Shown one piece after another: positions 36,665 through 48,927 of a DNA stretch of 64,000 nucleotides (position 1 is the first letter of the stretch; each line of letters starts with the position of its first letter). The stretch is taken from contig JAJNNY010000039.1 in the NCBI GenBank assembly GCA_022453515.1, positions 248,001 to 312,000 of the forward strand. The letters run 5' to 3'. Below the pieces are notes generated by a model. It ran no database searches. It worked only from the letters and a program-made list of their open reading frames with translations, and was not told the origin of the DNA. Source of the DNA: Astrocystis sublimbata. Taxonomy: Eukaryota; Ascomycota; Sordariomycetes; Xylariales; Xylariaceae. A program made the position numbers and the translations under genes.

Positions 36665-38332
36665 ATGTCCATCGAAGAAGAGAAAAAGATAGACATGATG
36701 GCCGACAAAGCCTCAGACCCCTCAAAGCCCGTGGCTGAGGAAAGTCATGAAATCACGCCGGCCATGGAGAAGCGTGTCGTCCGAAAGCTCGATCTATACA
36801 TTACCCCTGTTTTGTTCATCGTTTATCTTTCATGCTTCATCGATCGCGCCAATATCGGTATGTAGAGGCATTCATAATTAATTACCTTTCCATGCCCCTG
36901 TCTTAACAGCTCGTGCAGGAAACGTCAGAGTGGCAGGGCTGCCTGAAGAGATCGGTGCCAGTACTCAACAGTTCGGGACGGCGGTGTCCATCTTCTTTGC
37001 GACATATGTCGCTTTCGAAGTCCCCGCCGTCTTGCTAGTCAAACGCTACCAACCCCGTTATGTCCTCACAGCGCTCTGCGTGATCTGGTCTGTGACCACC
37101 ATAGCCAATGGGCTCATCGTCAACGTGGGCGGCCTCTATGCGTGCCGGCTAGTCCTCGGACTTTGCGAGGGTGGACTTTTCCCCTCATTGAACATGTATT
37201 TAACCCTGGTGTACAAACGTGACGAGATCGCAAAACGCACATCCTACCTAGTCTCGTGCACGGCGTTCTCTGGAGCCTTGGGAGGCTTGCTTGCCTATGG
37301 GCTCTTGCATCTGGATGGCGTCGGCGGCTATAGTGGATGGAGATGGGTGTACCTGATTGAAGGTGCATTCAGCCTTATCTGTGCCGTTGCCATTTGGTTC
37401 GGTCTTCCAACAGATGTGCGAAAGGCCTATTTCTTGAACGAGGAGGATCGCAAAGTGATGCAGGTGCGACACGAACAACGTTTGGCCTACATGGGAGAAG
37501 ACAAGCTGGACTGGAATGAAGTCAAGCTGGCTTTCACCGATCCCAAAGTTCTTCTAGCGTAAGATACCGCTATTACTTGTATCACGAGACTTCTCCAACA
37601 CCAGGCTTCGAAAAGAGAAGAAACGCTGACGCAGTTTGCTTTTAGCTCGGCGACGCACTTCTGCCAGAACATCCTCACGAACGGTTTTGGTACCTTCCTG
37701 CCCTCCATTCTCCATGGTCTGGGGTACGGTACGCTCGCGAGTAATTACCTCACGATCCCCGTTTACGTTCTCGGAGCATTGTCAATCTTCACCTTCGCCT
37801 ATCTTTCTGATAAGTATAATAAAGTTGGTGTGGTACGTTGTCCCATCTGATACGCCTCTACGAGTCAGGGTTCCTAAGACTTACACGTACTCTCTGTTAG
37901 TTTTTATTTGGAACAAACCTCGTCGGAGCCATCGGCTATTCCATCCTTCTCGGATCCAGAAATGGTGCTGTCAAGTATTTCGCCTGCTTCATCTGCACGA
38001 TTGCCGTCTACAACGGCACAGGCCTCAACCTGGCATGGCTCAACGTCAACATGGCACCGCAGTATCGTCGAGCGACAGCTATTGGCATCCAGCAAACTGT
38101 GGCAAATACCGCTGGAGCGGTTGCTGGTCAGCTCTACCGCACAAGCCCATACTATCTTGGCAATGGGTTCTCGCTTGGAGCAATTTTCGTTGCGGAGATT
38201 TTGATCACGCTTCACTACTTATACCTTGTTCGCCTGAATAAGGAGAAGCAGGCCATCTTGGCTGGGGAGAAGGAAGATGATAGAGTCAAGAGAACAGGCG
38301 ATCGGGATGTGCACTTTGAATACCGTACGTAA
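36665..38332 (+). CDS. MFS transporter, allantoate permease (Dal5) type
   Basis: Members of the anion:cation symporter branch of the major facilitator superfamily carry organic anions such as allantoate, nicotinate or dipeptides across the plasma membrane. Exons: 36665-36857, 36919-37558, 37646-37832 and 37901-38332, 483 residues. Hydrophobic segments fit twelve helices. RVVRKLDLYITPVLFIVYLS at helix 1, FIDRANIGN, the RLVLGLCEGGLFPSLN segment and GWRWVYLIEGAFSL are typical Dal5-group signatures. A charged C-terminal tail follows helix 12. It lies between the oxoprolinase and the aminotransferase, which suggests it imports the substrate of that pathway. A donor-like GTACGT at the very end leaves the last residues slightly uncertain. 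Confidence 0.92.
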
Positions 38333-39034
38333 GCACGTGGTTTAGCTCGTCTAACTGAGTGATTACGGAACTTGGCACATCACGAGATTGAAGAAAAGTA
38401 CGGATAACCACCATACATGATTATTTTGTGGTATTAGGCATTGGTGCTTACGGGAGATATAGTTCATTATGGGCAGTTGGTTTTGTAATGGAATTTCGTA
38501 GAGATGATGACCCATCCTCACCCCTCCCGTGTTGTGCTGTAGGATACCTACCTATATCCGAAGCAATTTGCAGAAAAACGATCAAATATAAGCGCACATC
38601 GGGCTTCGGTCTATTCGCACTTAGCCACTTGGTGATTTGTGTGTCTTATAGTAATATTGGCCTATTGCTGCTGACTAGCCAATCCGCGACCTGGAGACTT
38701 CTTAACGAGGAGGGGGGAGGGGGCCCGGTGGTTGCTACGGGTCTACTTGGGGAGTGCTGCAGAGAACTATGCAACGAATTGTTGAGGGCAAAACAAGATC
38801 AATTCTTCTCAATTCAAGAGCCACTACTTCAAATACACAAAAGCCTGTTCGGCTTTCCTGAATTGGATGAATGTAGTCACAAGAAGTCAATGCGAAATCT
38901 TGACAGCCAGGGGTAAAGTGGACAGTTCAATTCCGGAAGAACATTGCCGTCACATGACTACTTTGCACCGACCAGTCGGGCTCAGCTTATGTAGTTGATA
39001 GACAAGTACGTTTTGTTTGCCGTGAATCATGCTG
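38333..39034. other. intergenic between convergent genes
   Basis: About 0.7 kb separating the 3' ends of the transporter and aminotransferase genes. A 162-codon frame at 38428-38916 has no family resemblance and no promoter signals, and is not called. Confidence 0.4.
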
Positions 39035-40629
39035 TTAGATGTGTCTGTTTGTCACGCCTTTACGCACGACCGCGTCAATGGAACGAGCTGTGTACTCGAT
39101 GTTTCCTAGATTGAGCCCGGCGACATTGATTCTCCCATTTTCAGGTAGATGTATGTGATATTGGCTAACCAGTATCTGGCACTGTGATTTAGTCAATGCC
39201 AGACAACTGTTTTGCTGACAGTCAGTCCCAAATCTGATCTGCATGGAGAGTTTCCTTAAACTCACGAGAAAAGCCCCTGGTCTTCAACAATGTGTTTCCA
39301 GTCCCCAGGTGTCTATCATGTGGTTAATATAGAGAGACAGGTCCTGTTATATGTCGGCGCTCACCTGAAAAGTCTCACTCAAATGTCGATATAGCATCTC
39401 TCGGTTACGCTGTAACCGATGACGCATCTCGGACAGTTCGGAGACCCTGATTGTAATTATCTTTTGTCAGTGCCGTGAGACTATACAGTTATCAGGCAGC
39501 AAAAGAAACTGTAATTACCATTGCTCCCGCAAATTATCATCCTCTAGAACGATCTTAACGAGTCGCGACGCATACGCCGGGGATGATGAAAATTCCCGGC
39601 GGATCAGAGATCTCAACTGGTCCTTGACGTTGTCCGCAGCCTTGGGTGATTTTGCAACCACATGGAGCACTCCACACCTCTCGCCATACAGGGCAAAGTT
39701 CTTAGAGAAGGATTGACAGACAAGTGCTTCTGGATTAGACTCTGTGATGATCCGTAGCCCGGCAGCATCTTCGTGAAGCCCCTTTCCGAGTCCTTGGTAC
39801 GCGATATCAATAAACGGTAAGTGATTCCGCGCTTTTAACTCTTGTGAAATCGTGGTCCATTGCTCCTCGGTGAAGTCGGCCCCTAAAGGGTTCTGGCAGC
39901 AACCTTGAAAAGAAAAGACGCTGCCGGGAGGCGCTTGACGTAGGGCCTCGATGGTGCTGGCCATATCGACGCGTTTCGTGTTAGGGCTTAGGTACCGATA
40001 CGTCTTCGTCTCGAGTCCGACGTGTTCAAATAGAGGAACTGTATTCCCCCAACTAGGAACCCCAACGAACACTTTTGGCTTCGGTTGGACATTCGTGGCC
40101 AACAGCAGGGCTCCCAGGTGACAAGCTCCCGTCCCTGAGAGTGTTTGGACCGAAGAGACCTATGTAATATATCACTCAGCTCTAGTACTCATGATTAGAT
40201 TCGCATGGCTCGCTCACTCTACCGATGTTGAGCAGTCCGGAGTTCGTGCCAAAGAGGACTTGAGCCGCCAGTCTCAGGAACGCGTTATCTCCTGTCGTGA
40301 TTTCATACTACCCATCAAGTGATATAAGCGACTGGCAGTGAACGGCGATTCAGAACATGAACGTACGTCGTGCCCCAAGTCTAATTGGTCTAATATTCGT
40401 TTCGCCTGTATGTATAATAATTAGCATGAACATGCAACGGGCTGTGAGATTTTAATTGTAGAAGAGCTTAGCGTACTTGGCGGATGACATCTAGTTCTTG
40501 GTAGTTTCCCTCCTCATTTCGGTAGATGCCGACACCTACGTCAACTTTGCGACAATCTGAATCTTTGTCCGCTCGTTTCTTCAGGAAGAACATAGGGTCT
40601 TCGGGACCCGGTGGGATCTGATCGAACAT
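39035..40629 (-). CDS. aspartate aminotransferase-type PLP enzyme (class I)
   Basis: Class I aminotransferases exchange amino groups between dicarboxylic amino acids and 2-oxo acids. Seven exons: 40629-40477, 40405-40367, 40307-40218, 40159-39519, 39446-39365, 39312-39266 and 39206-39035, 407 residues, matching cytosolic AspAT length. Motifs: DVGVGIYRNEEGNYQ, YEITTGDNAFLRLAAQVLFG, VQTLSGTGACHLGA, PSWGNTVPLFEHVG, the PLP lysine in QSFSKNFALYGERCG, TPGDWKHIVEDQGLFS and the substrate-arginine region GRINVAGLN. There is no obvious mitochondrial presequence. A second AspAT-type gene beside an oxoprolinase and an aldolase suggests a pathway-specific copy rather than the housekeeping enzyme. AspAT-type enzymes are known to transaminate 4-hydroxyglutamate. 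Confidence 0.93.
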
Positions 40630-41277
40630 TGCCAACAGCGGAAGGGTAGCACGGCTAATCTTTCTCTTGAAAAAGATAAAAGCTGTATGGAAAACTGTGT
40701 GTGTGTGTGTGATGAGCGCTCGTATTTTCTTCACCCTCGTTCAGCCCATTTATACTACAGGGAGCACGAATAAGATAAACAACTTAGAACACACAGTCGC
40801 AATCGACAGTATATCTAAATATTTTGCTCACGGTGCTTTGTTCACAACATGTCTAGGTAATTATCAGCTTCCGATTGTCGCTGACGCCTCCGGAATACCT
40901 CGTGCGTGACACTGCGTGTGCATCTGCGTTCGGAGCCAGAAGCCGAGCTGGAGTATCTCCGCCATCTAGTGCCGGCCTAGTGCGGATCTTTGGATCCAGA
41001 AATGGAAATCGGCTCGGACAGCTGATCCGAAGCAGCACTGAAAACAGGTCTGATACAGAGATTGATAGGACCACGACGGAGGACTTACCAGTAATTACAT
41101 ACAGTACAGATATTGATAGATTTGTTAAAAATGGCCGACGTTGGCTCGCCGTGCCGCGAAATCGGGACCTGGACGCACGTAGGCCTTTCGCATCGTCCCT
41201 CCACTACAACCTCGATATCGCCAGTTCAAATACGGAATTCTTCAGCAGAGACATCCTACTACCTAGATACCTAAGTT
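40630..41277. other. divergent intergenic region, aminotransferase / aldolase
   Basis: About 0.65 kb between two divergent starts, so a likely shared promoter. It includes a short TG repeat at about 40693-40711, in the aminotransferase leader. The 40875-41432 open frame runs into the aldolase first exon in another frame and is not called. Confidence 0.35.
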
Positions 41278-42235
41278 ATGGCTCTGGTTGCGTCAAACAA
41301 CTTGCGGCTCGGGGCAGCTGCCAGTCGGCTATGCAAGGTATGTTGAGTACACGCACTTGCCGGTATTACTTGAATCTGAGCATCCAGGGCTCATTGACAT
41401 ACCTATGTAACAGGCGTTTGGCATCAGACTAGTGAAGGACACACAGGTCGTTCAACTGGCAAAGAATGCAGGCTTTGATGCTCTGTTCATCGAAATGGAG
41501 CACTCAAACTTTAGCCTCGAGGACACCGGTAGCCTGTGTCGCACCGCGCTGCAGATTGGCATCACACCCTTCGTCCGAGTGCCTTACCAATGTGGCGACG
41601 GGTTCGTGCAACGAGCGCTCGACGGAGGGGCGATGGGTGTCATATTTCCACATATCCACACGCGACGTGAGACTGCCAGAACCCCCCCCCCCCCCCCCCC
41701 AAAGCATATCCCGACTGACTGAATCGTGGTGCTAGGCGACGCCGAGGCCGCAGTATCGATATCCAAATACCCTCCCTGGGGGAAACGCTCGATGACAGGA
41801 CAGCTACCCACGTTCGGCCTACGGCCCACGCCGACAGACAAGGTGGTGGTCGAAAGCAATGCCGAGGCGTCCTCGGTGTTGCTCATGGTGGAGACCAAAG
41901 AAAGCGTATCGAACATTGAGGATATTGCGTCGGTGGAAGGAGTCGACGTGCTGCTCATCGGTTCCAACGACCTTTCCATCGAGCTGGGTGTACCGGGGCT
42001 GTTCAAGAGCGACGAATTCCGCTCTGCGCTGGAGAGGGTCAGCTCGGCGTGTAAGAAGTCTGGCAAGATATTCGGACTGGCTGGCATCTATGAAAATCGA
42101 GAGTTGCAGCAATGGGCAATCAACACATTGGGTGCTGGCTTCATCCTGGGGCAGCAGGACTCGGGGCTCCTGGCCAGATCATCTCAAGAAGTCACCAAGG
42201 CGCTGCTCGAGATAGCTCAAGAATCTAGAGTCTAG
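41278..42235 (+). CDS. HpcH/HpaI-type aldolase (citrate lyase family)
   Basis: These metal-dependent class II aldolases cleave 4-hydroxy-2-oxo acids to pyruvate plus an aldehyde. Exons: 41278-41337, 41414-41666 and 41736-42235, 270 residues, the usual length. The start MALVASNNLRLGAAAS aligns with family N-termini. Motifs: FDALFIEMEHSNFSLED (metal site Glu and His), FVRVPYQ (pyruvate Arg), DGGAMGVIFPHIHTRRDAE, WGKRSMTGQLP, MVETKESVSNIEDIA and DVLLIGSNDLSIELG. The C-terminal segment GAGFILGQQDSGLL is also typical. The second intron (41667-41735) carries a run of 19 C. It is divergent from the aminotransferase gene. Confidence 0.92.
41682..41700 (+). repeat. C19 homopolymer in an aldolase intron
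   Basis: Nineteen consecutive C residues inside the second aldolase intron, 16 nt after the 5' splice site. The length is probably variable between strains. Confidence 0.9.
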
Positions 42236-42912
42236 CTCCAATCAAGCAAGCGTATATCAATGTGGTCGTCCCGTGACCACGACGACATTCTCCAAGTATG
42301 TATATAAACCGAATGTCTTGAAAGGTCAATACACTGCATGTGTGAAGTCAGAATAGACTGTAAGCCAGCCGAAGTAGGTACTTGGGTAAAGGGCTGTTGT
42401 TATCTTTCGAAGAACAAGGAAGACGCCTATAATCTTAGTACAATTACATGGAGGTGGCCCTATGATAGCGCATTTAGCGTTGCCCTTTTGCAGTAAGACC
42501 CAACTAACCTGGCAAGCATGGGTATGTGATTAGGCACTCTTGGTAGTAATATACAGAACCTGCCCAAGGAAGCATAGCGCCTACCAAGTGGTGGATATTA
42601 CCTAGGATATGGGCCCCTAATAATATGGAAGCTCTATAACCCGAGCTCCCCCGCTCAAGTTTATCAACTTCACCATCAAATGATAAGGTGGTGGGAGCCA
42701 CAACGCCCAGCTGGCCATAATTGATACAGAACGGGCACTGTTTGAAATATTGACTATCTATTCGCATCTCAAACATGTTATAAAGGCAATTCTTACATAC
42801 AATCTGAGGGGACTCAATAATAATTCCCAAGTTGCCGCGCATAAGCGCCCGAAAAAGGAAGCTAATTCGCCTTCAACATTGTCACAGTTATTGACACTGC
42901 CATTTCATCGCC
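42236..42912. other. intergenic, aldolase to regulator
   Basis: About 0.7 kb with the aldolase 3' end and the regulator promoter. A minus-strand frame at 42504-42842 has no family resemblance. Confidence 0.4.
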
Positions 42913-45530
42913 ATGGACGTAACATCGCCGCAAATTGTCGATGATGTCAGTGCTGGCTCGGCTGCGCGGGCAAAGAGAGCCAACAATGCGTGTCGGCGTT
43001 GCCGCGAGCGCAAGGTGAGATGTTCCGGCATCCAGCCATGCCAGCCATGCGCCAATCGCCAAGAGAGATGTATCTACGGCCCCGAAGACAGAAAAATAAT
43101 GGTCTCTGAGAAGTACGTTTAACTTCTTCTGCAAAACCGTGACTCTGCACCGTGCTGCAACTAATCCGTTGTCAGATACCTAGCGGAACTGAGACGAAGA
43201 GCAGCAGATAGTTCCCCCGAACCGCCACCTCCAGCCAAACGGCCATGTATGTCACCGTATACTGCCCAATTCTAGTGCTTTGTTTAACACGAATGAATGA
43301 GTTGATGGGCTGATGAGATCATGTGAGCTGGTAAAGGTCTCTCATCGCGTGGGACTCAGACGCAGATGCAGACGCAGCCAAGAAATGCAGCGGAGCCTGA
43401 GGACGACCGTTTTTCACATGACAAGACACGGCACGGAGTGGTGGGTGACAAAGGTGAAGAATCTAGGGGCTTTCCTGCGCTCTCAAACCCGCTCTCTTGC
43501 GGACCATCCGAGTTTGTTACGGACCCTCATGGACGACGACGTACGACGGCTATGCACTTCCTCTCCCCCTGAAGCACGAATAACCATGTCATAGGCTTCC
43601 TCGGACCTTCTTCAACCTGGGCGTACAGTCAACAAGTAATGCATATGATGAGGCATTTCATAAACCACGTAAACACACCTGAAGTGCCTCTGAACATCGA
43701 CGGCTGCGCGTTCACCGTGGACTCACCGGCTCTCGAGCCCAACGGGCCCCTCAGCATGGGACAGCTCCCATCTCTTGACTTCTCTCTATATTTGATCAAT
43801 ACCGTCAAGTTCAGACTTGGCCAGTTGTATCATCTCTTTGACGAGAGAATCTTTTCTCCCCAGTTGTATGAATTCTATGCCCGCGAGCCGCGACACGAAC
43901 CCCTTCCGGAGTCCCGTTTATGGTACATACAGTACCTGTTGTTGATGGCACTGGGCAAAGCCTTTCTATACGGCTTCAATGATGGGAGGCCGACTGGCAT
44001 GAATTTGATGCCGAGGGCCCTCGAGCTCCTTCCCGACACAGTAGCGCTCTATCAAGATCCTATCCTATCCGTCGAAATTCTATGCTGCCTTGGCCTTTAC
44101 CTACAGTCACTGGACCATCGCAATAGTGCTTATGCCTACGTCGGTACCCTGGGATCGCCATCCTTCCATAGCCAGGCAGGACTCTGACTGATGCGTCACA
44201 GATTGGACTGGCCATGCGGGTAGCCTTGAGCCAAGGATTGCATCGCGAAATGGTTCGCGGCGACAGGACGGACGCCGAAGTCCAACGCAATTGTGCCGCC
44301 TGGTGGACGGTCTATATCTTGGACAGGAAGTTTTCCTCCCTTATGGGTGCCCCGACTTCAATTCAAGATGAAGATATAACCGTTGGTCTCCCCTACTCCG
44401 CGGACAACACCCACACCGAAAAGGCTCTACGACTTCATGTCACAATGTCTCGCCTTCTTGCCACGGTGGTCGATTGTGAGTACCAAGCACCTCGCACTTT
44501 CTTCCGCATTCACATAGCTTAAACGATTGAAGCCGTGTACGGTGTAGACGGAAAGCTTGGCCCTTCATTCTTGAAGAAAGTGCAACGGGTGTTACGAAGC
44601 ATGGCCGCTATGGCACCAGAGCTGGAACAAGCCTTCGAAATAACGCTTGACGGCTCAGTGCCTATATCAAGGGTGGCAGCGACCTTGAACTTGTACTACC
44701 ATCAGGTATGGCTATCCTCCACCAAGCTCTGAGAGGTCTATGATCTGCTGACATACTGAAGTGCGTCGTACTGGCCACTCGACCACTTCTCATATGCCTA
44801 CTTAGAGATTCTCTTGAACAGCAGACCGCAGTCTACCATACAAGAAGAGACATATCCGAGCCAATCAAGGCGTTACTCAAGACTTCTCAAGAGTCCGCGC
44901 ATAAGTCTCTCTCCATTTTGACCGCTGTTGAATCGCAGCAGCTTCTGGGTAAGTGCACAAACTACAGCATTCATGGTCTTCGTTAATAGATCCAAAGACA
45001 CATTCCTTCCATTTGATCTCGAAAGTACCTTCTCATGCGCATTTGTGATCTCCCTCATGTCGGCGATCCCGTCGATTCCAGTCAACGATGTGAACTATGC
45101 GGCAAAGAGCTTCGCTTTGCTTGATAACATGATCAAAAGAGGCAATACGGTGGCTCAGTATCGTAAAGAAGAACTAGGGAAGCTACTTAGATTTTTTGAA
45201 GTGATGCAGGTCGACTCAACCAAGCCTCCTGCACCCACGAATAACTCAAATCTCGCCAACAGCAGTGATACACTATATCCACCTATCTCACCATTCACGA
45301 CATCTGTGCAGATGCCAGAGCCTCTCGCCCAACCACTCCTAACTCTTAACGGTCTTTCTCCGGACAACATGTTATCAGTAGCGGGTTTGCTTGACTGGGC
45401 GCCTGGGGGGGATCTTGCTGATTATGCATTCTCAACTGAATGGCTATGGACCGCGCATGAGGGCACCCCACCAGGTGAGGACAATACTCAGGTGTGTAAT
45501 AGTAATGATAGATCTGGCATAGATTCATAG
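42913..45530 (+). CDS. Zn(II)2Cys6 transcription factor with fungal-specific domain
   Basis: A fungal binuclear zinc-cluster activator. Residues about 26-52 carry CRRCRERKVRC and CQPCANRQERC, with spacing CX2CX6CX5CX2CX6C. Exons that fit: 42913-43112, 43176-43246, 43337-43540, 43595-44139, 44202-44475, 44533-44705, 44762-about 44952 and about 44990-45530, about 732 residues. The middle homology region includes NPLSCGPSEFVTDPHGRRR, FLGPSSTWAYSQQVM, IGLAMRVALSQGLHRE, CAAWWTVYILDRKFSSLMGAP and FLPFDLESTFSCAFV. The seventh intron is awkward: the only junction that keeps frame gives an intron of just 37 nt, so that border may be wrong. Its position beside the aldolase makes it a candidate regulator of the lactam cluster, but it could also serve genes to its right. 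Confidence 0.85.
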
Positions 45531-46657
45531 CGGCGATGAATGCTAGCCCTGGCCCTGCTCTTTCGATATACCAGAAGGGACTTCTCCTAATACCGAACCA
45601 GTAGAGACCTTAGAGGAACATGAACGCTGATTTGACAAGAACTCAAATGTAAGTTGATAAGACCCTCAAAGTCATTGATGATAGGAAACATGCATCAGGC
45701 TAACACTTTTGGAAACATGTCACTAGAGACACTATTGCTGGGGCGCTTCAATAGCTGAGCCTTAAATCCGCCGAGACAAATTGAGATTTTGGCACGTCCA
45801 CCAATAGCTCTTCTTGCTTGACCGAGCTCGTGTAATTATGAAAACCGCAACAATTTCAAGCGCTTAGAGATGTGATCAGCTGGCACCGTGTTGTTTGCGA
45901 TGTTAGCTTCAATTGATGGAGCATCTTCCCCACGGGTTCTAGACTATGCGGTTCGCATGCAGGTCGGGCCGGGATGGTACGATACGAACCGTTGAATTCA
46001 GCTGGTCTAGGGTCCTGGGCACGGCCGCGGTAAAAGTTTCCTTAGAAATGAACTGCCTCATTCCCAATTAGGTGGCGGCTGAAACTAGCGTAGGAATCAG
46101 GGCCGGTTCAGCTTGATCGTCAGTCGTGACGATGGCGAATCTAGATTTGGCGAGGAGAAAATAGGCACTGCCGTATACGGATCTAGCGTCATTCGGATAC
46201 ACTGATCAGGAACATCGCTGACGATGCATATACAACTAATAAGGTTCCTGGGCTGGCTGAAGCCCAGCTCAGTCAAAAAGGATATCTACGACGAATAGCG
46301 CCTAGCGCAAGGTGTGTCTTCTGAATGACAAACTTCGTGACACTGGATCTAATGGTCGGAAGGGAAGGTTGAGCAACCATCTGAGAAACTTCAGGATTTC
46401 TGATTCTTGTATAAGATCTCTCAAGACCTCGACCAAAATACAGCTCAACCTCCCTCATCTGACATCACTTGCCTCAAATTGAGCCGAGATCAGACCACTG
46501 CACTGAGATATACATCACGACAATTTCTAGCACATTCTATTGCTTGGGCTAAGTCTGCTCTCAAACGTCTCGTTTTCTAGCTTGTGCCTCAAGCATCCCC
46601 CTCCCATCCAATACCCTGTTACCTCTGAGGTTTGCTTAGTGCGGAACCCGGGTCAAT
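45531..46657. other. 1.1-kb intergenic region
   Basis: Between the regulator and the unrecognised gene at 46658. I see no open frame with family resemblance and no RNA gene. Confidence 0.4.
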
Positions 46658-48634
46658 ATGGCTGGCAATGTGAACGATGAGTTTGAAAGTATTAAAAAGA
46701 AGCTGAAGTTGGATGTGAACGATGGTCTTCAGATTACCGAAAATCTCCCGGTCGACTTCGACGGTAAGTGCACACAACTCAATCAGATAACTTCATAAAA
46801 GGATACTAACCAGCATTAGGATTTACTCCAAACGGAAACATTGAGATTGAGTCTCTTGTGACAGGGACAAACCAGACTGTTCCGATCTATCGTGGATACA
46901 CCATCAAGAATAAAAAAACCACATACTACAAGACTGCATTTGTACAGCCCGTCGCACACGCAAAGAAGCCGTACCCGTCCGACGTCATGATTATTTTCTC
47001 GGATTTGGCCGGGAGGGCAACAACTGGAGCACTTTACGATGGTGACCTCAAGAAGTTCGAAAAAGGGAAGACCCCATTTCCATTGTGGAATCCAAAGGGG
47101 CCGAGAATCGAAGACACCTCAGTCTTCAAATCTATCTTCGATCTTGATCCTGAAAAGGGCGACAAGGAAGCTCAAAATCTATTCGCCGGAAGTAAGAGCG
47201 CCATGTGGAAGACGGATGGGACGAAGCGGATCAGGAAGCCTCGGACTATATTTGGAACAACTCAGCCAGATCTTGACACTCGCCAGATGGCAGTGATCAA
47301 GGATTCCAATACGGAGAAACACCCGAAATATAAAAATTTCATATTTGGTAATTAAGACCCGCCCTACACGTTGGCCTGATACTGATCATGTTGATACAAG
47401 GTACCATTGAACAATGTCATGCATCGAGTGGCGTATTCAACGTCATGTCCCGATTCTTCAACGAGGAGATCCCAGGTATCAAGTTGAACGTCCGTATTAC
47501 AATCGAAGTCAAGAACAAGACTGCGGCTATTTCCCAACTCAAAGATGCATGGGAAACAGCGCTCACAAATTCCAAGTTCAAACCGATTTTGGGTGCGGTA
47601 TGGTTCCTCGATGATGAGGTGGACGAAAGCAAGTGGCAGATCCTCGGGACTCACCCCGGTGGCCTGTACGAGATTTGGATGACGGAGAAGACAGCGGACA
47701 AACTTCGCGAGCAGACCGGTGGTGGGATGTACCCCTTTCCGACAGAGGCTCAAGCAAAGCAGGCGAACAAGGACCTCGGGCTTCAGGGAGAAACAGAGGA
47801 TCAGTCTGTTCCCAATAGATCTACTGTCACCGATGGCGGGATCAGAAGCGCGGGGACCACTGCTCGCAATCCCCAGCAGATTGCTGTCATGAACTACATC
47901 AGCCCAAACGACGTGAGTGTTCTACTGCTTTTGGTTTCCACACTGTTCTTCACTAATTCAGACCAAGCTTGTGAGAAAGTGGTGGGGTATTGGCTCCAAG
48001 GACATGGCCGCAGAGGTAAGCTCCAAAAGATGACGACTTTGATAAGCCCATGAGACACAAGACTGATATATACCTCTCTAGTGGTTGCATAGATGCGCCT
48101 TTTCTTACGGCGGAGTACATGTGAATAAAATCCAAGGGCCTCCAAACTCCGCTCAGATACCCAGCAATTTCATCATCGGTACCTGCAAGGCCAACACTGC
48201 GATGCTGCGGTAAGTCTATTACCTGTCATTGACCCATGTCTTGGAAGTTGCAACGATGCTGACCAAAGCTCGTAGAACCGAGGGGTTTATCAAACGTGCA
48301 GTTCAGTACTCTGGCTGCGTTGACATCCAAGTTGATACGGTCATCGCCTACCCAACTCAAAAAGAGTTCGCATGGATGAAGGACGCAAGCTACTTATGGC
48401 TAGCTCCCTTGTTGACCTACCAATACACCTTGTCTGCGAACCAAGTGACCGGCGTCGATGTAAGAACGTTAGCTCGTCCGCAGTATAGGTTATTGTATGC
48501 TGACTTAATTCGAACAGCGCCTACAATACGAGTATACGTTCTCGCCATTCTCCGCAGATCAAGTCACGCGTTTCGAGATTGAACTCGATCTTGCGTATGA
48601 AGAGCTGTGCCTGGGCTTGATGAAGAAGAAGTAG
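46658..48634 (+). CDS. unrecognised fungal protein, 542 residues, seven exons
   Basis: I do not recognise this family. Seven exons join cleanly in phase: 46658-46763, 46820-47347, 47401-47912, 47962-48015, 48082-48209, 48276-48459 and 48518-48634. All introns are GT-AG and 49-66 bp, which strongly supports a real gene. No signal peptide or membrane segment is evident. The protein is mixed alpha/beta in composition, lysine-rich in its first third (for example KKKLKLDVNDG, KKFEKGKTPFPLW). Its C-terminal part contains FIIGTCKANTAMLRTEGFIKRAV and YTFSPFSADQVTRFEIELD. The gene to its right is transcribed towards it and its stop lies 293 bp away. Function unknown. Confidence 0.8.
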
Positions 48635-48927
48635 AAATGGGCACATGAAGAGGGCAAGGCAGAATGCCACAGTACGTTTGTAAATAGGTGGTCGAGGGGC
48701 TGAGAAGTCAAGGTCCAGACATACATGTATGACAGGGCAGAGCCTATCATTGGTATAGATGTAAAGAAATAAAAAGCATTTGAGATGCGTACTCCATACC
48801 AACACGTGATTCTGTAGTTCATGACTTCCTGAACATCAAAGTCTCTAATTGTGTTGCGCTTATATACCTAGTTAAAGCTAGCCCTTATTTATCTGCAGCC
48901 ACTGTGCTGCAACTGTCCTTACTATGT

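Noticed and set aside
38428..38916. 162-codon open frame between convergent genes
   Set aside because: No family resemblance, odd composition and no intron or promoter evidence; likely chance.
42504..42842. 112-codon minus-strand frame between aldolase and regulator
   Set aside because: No family resemblance and it lies in the expected promoter region of the regulator.
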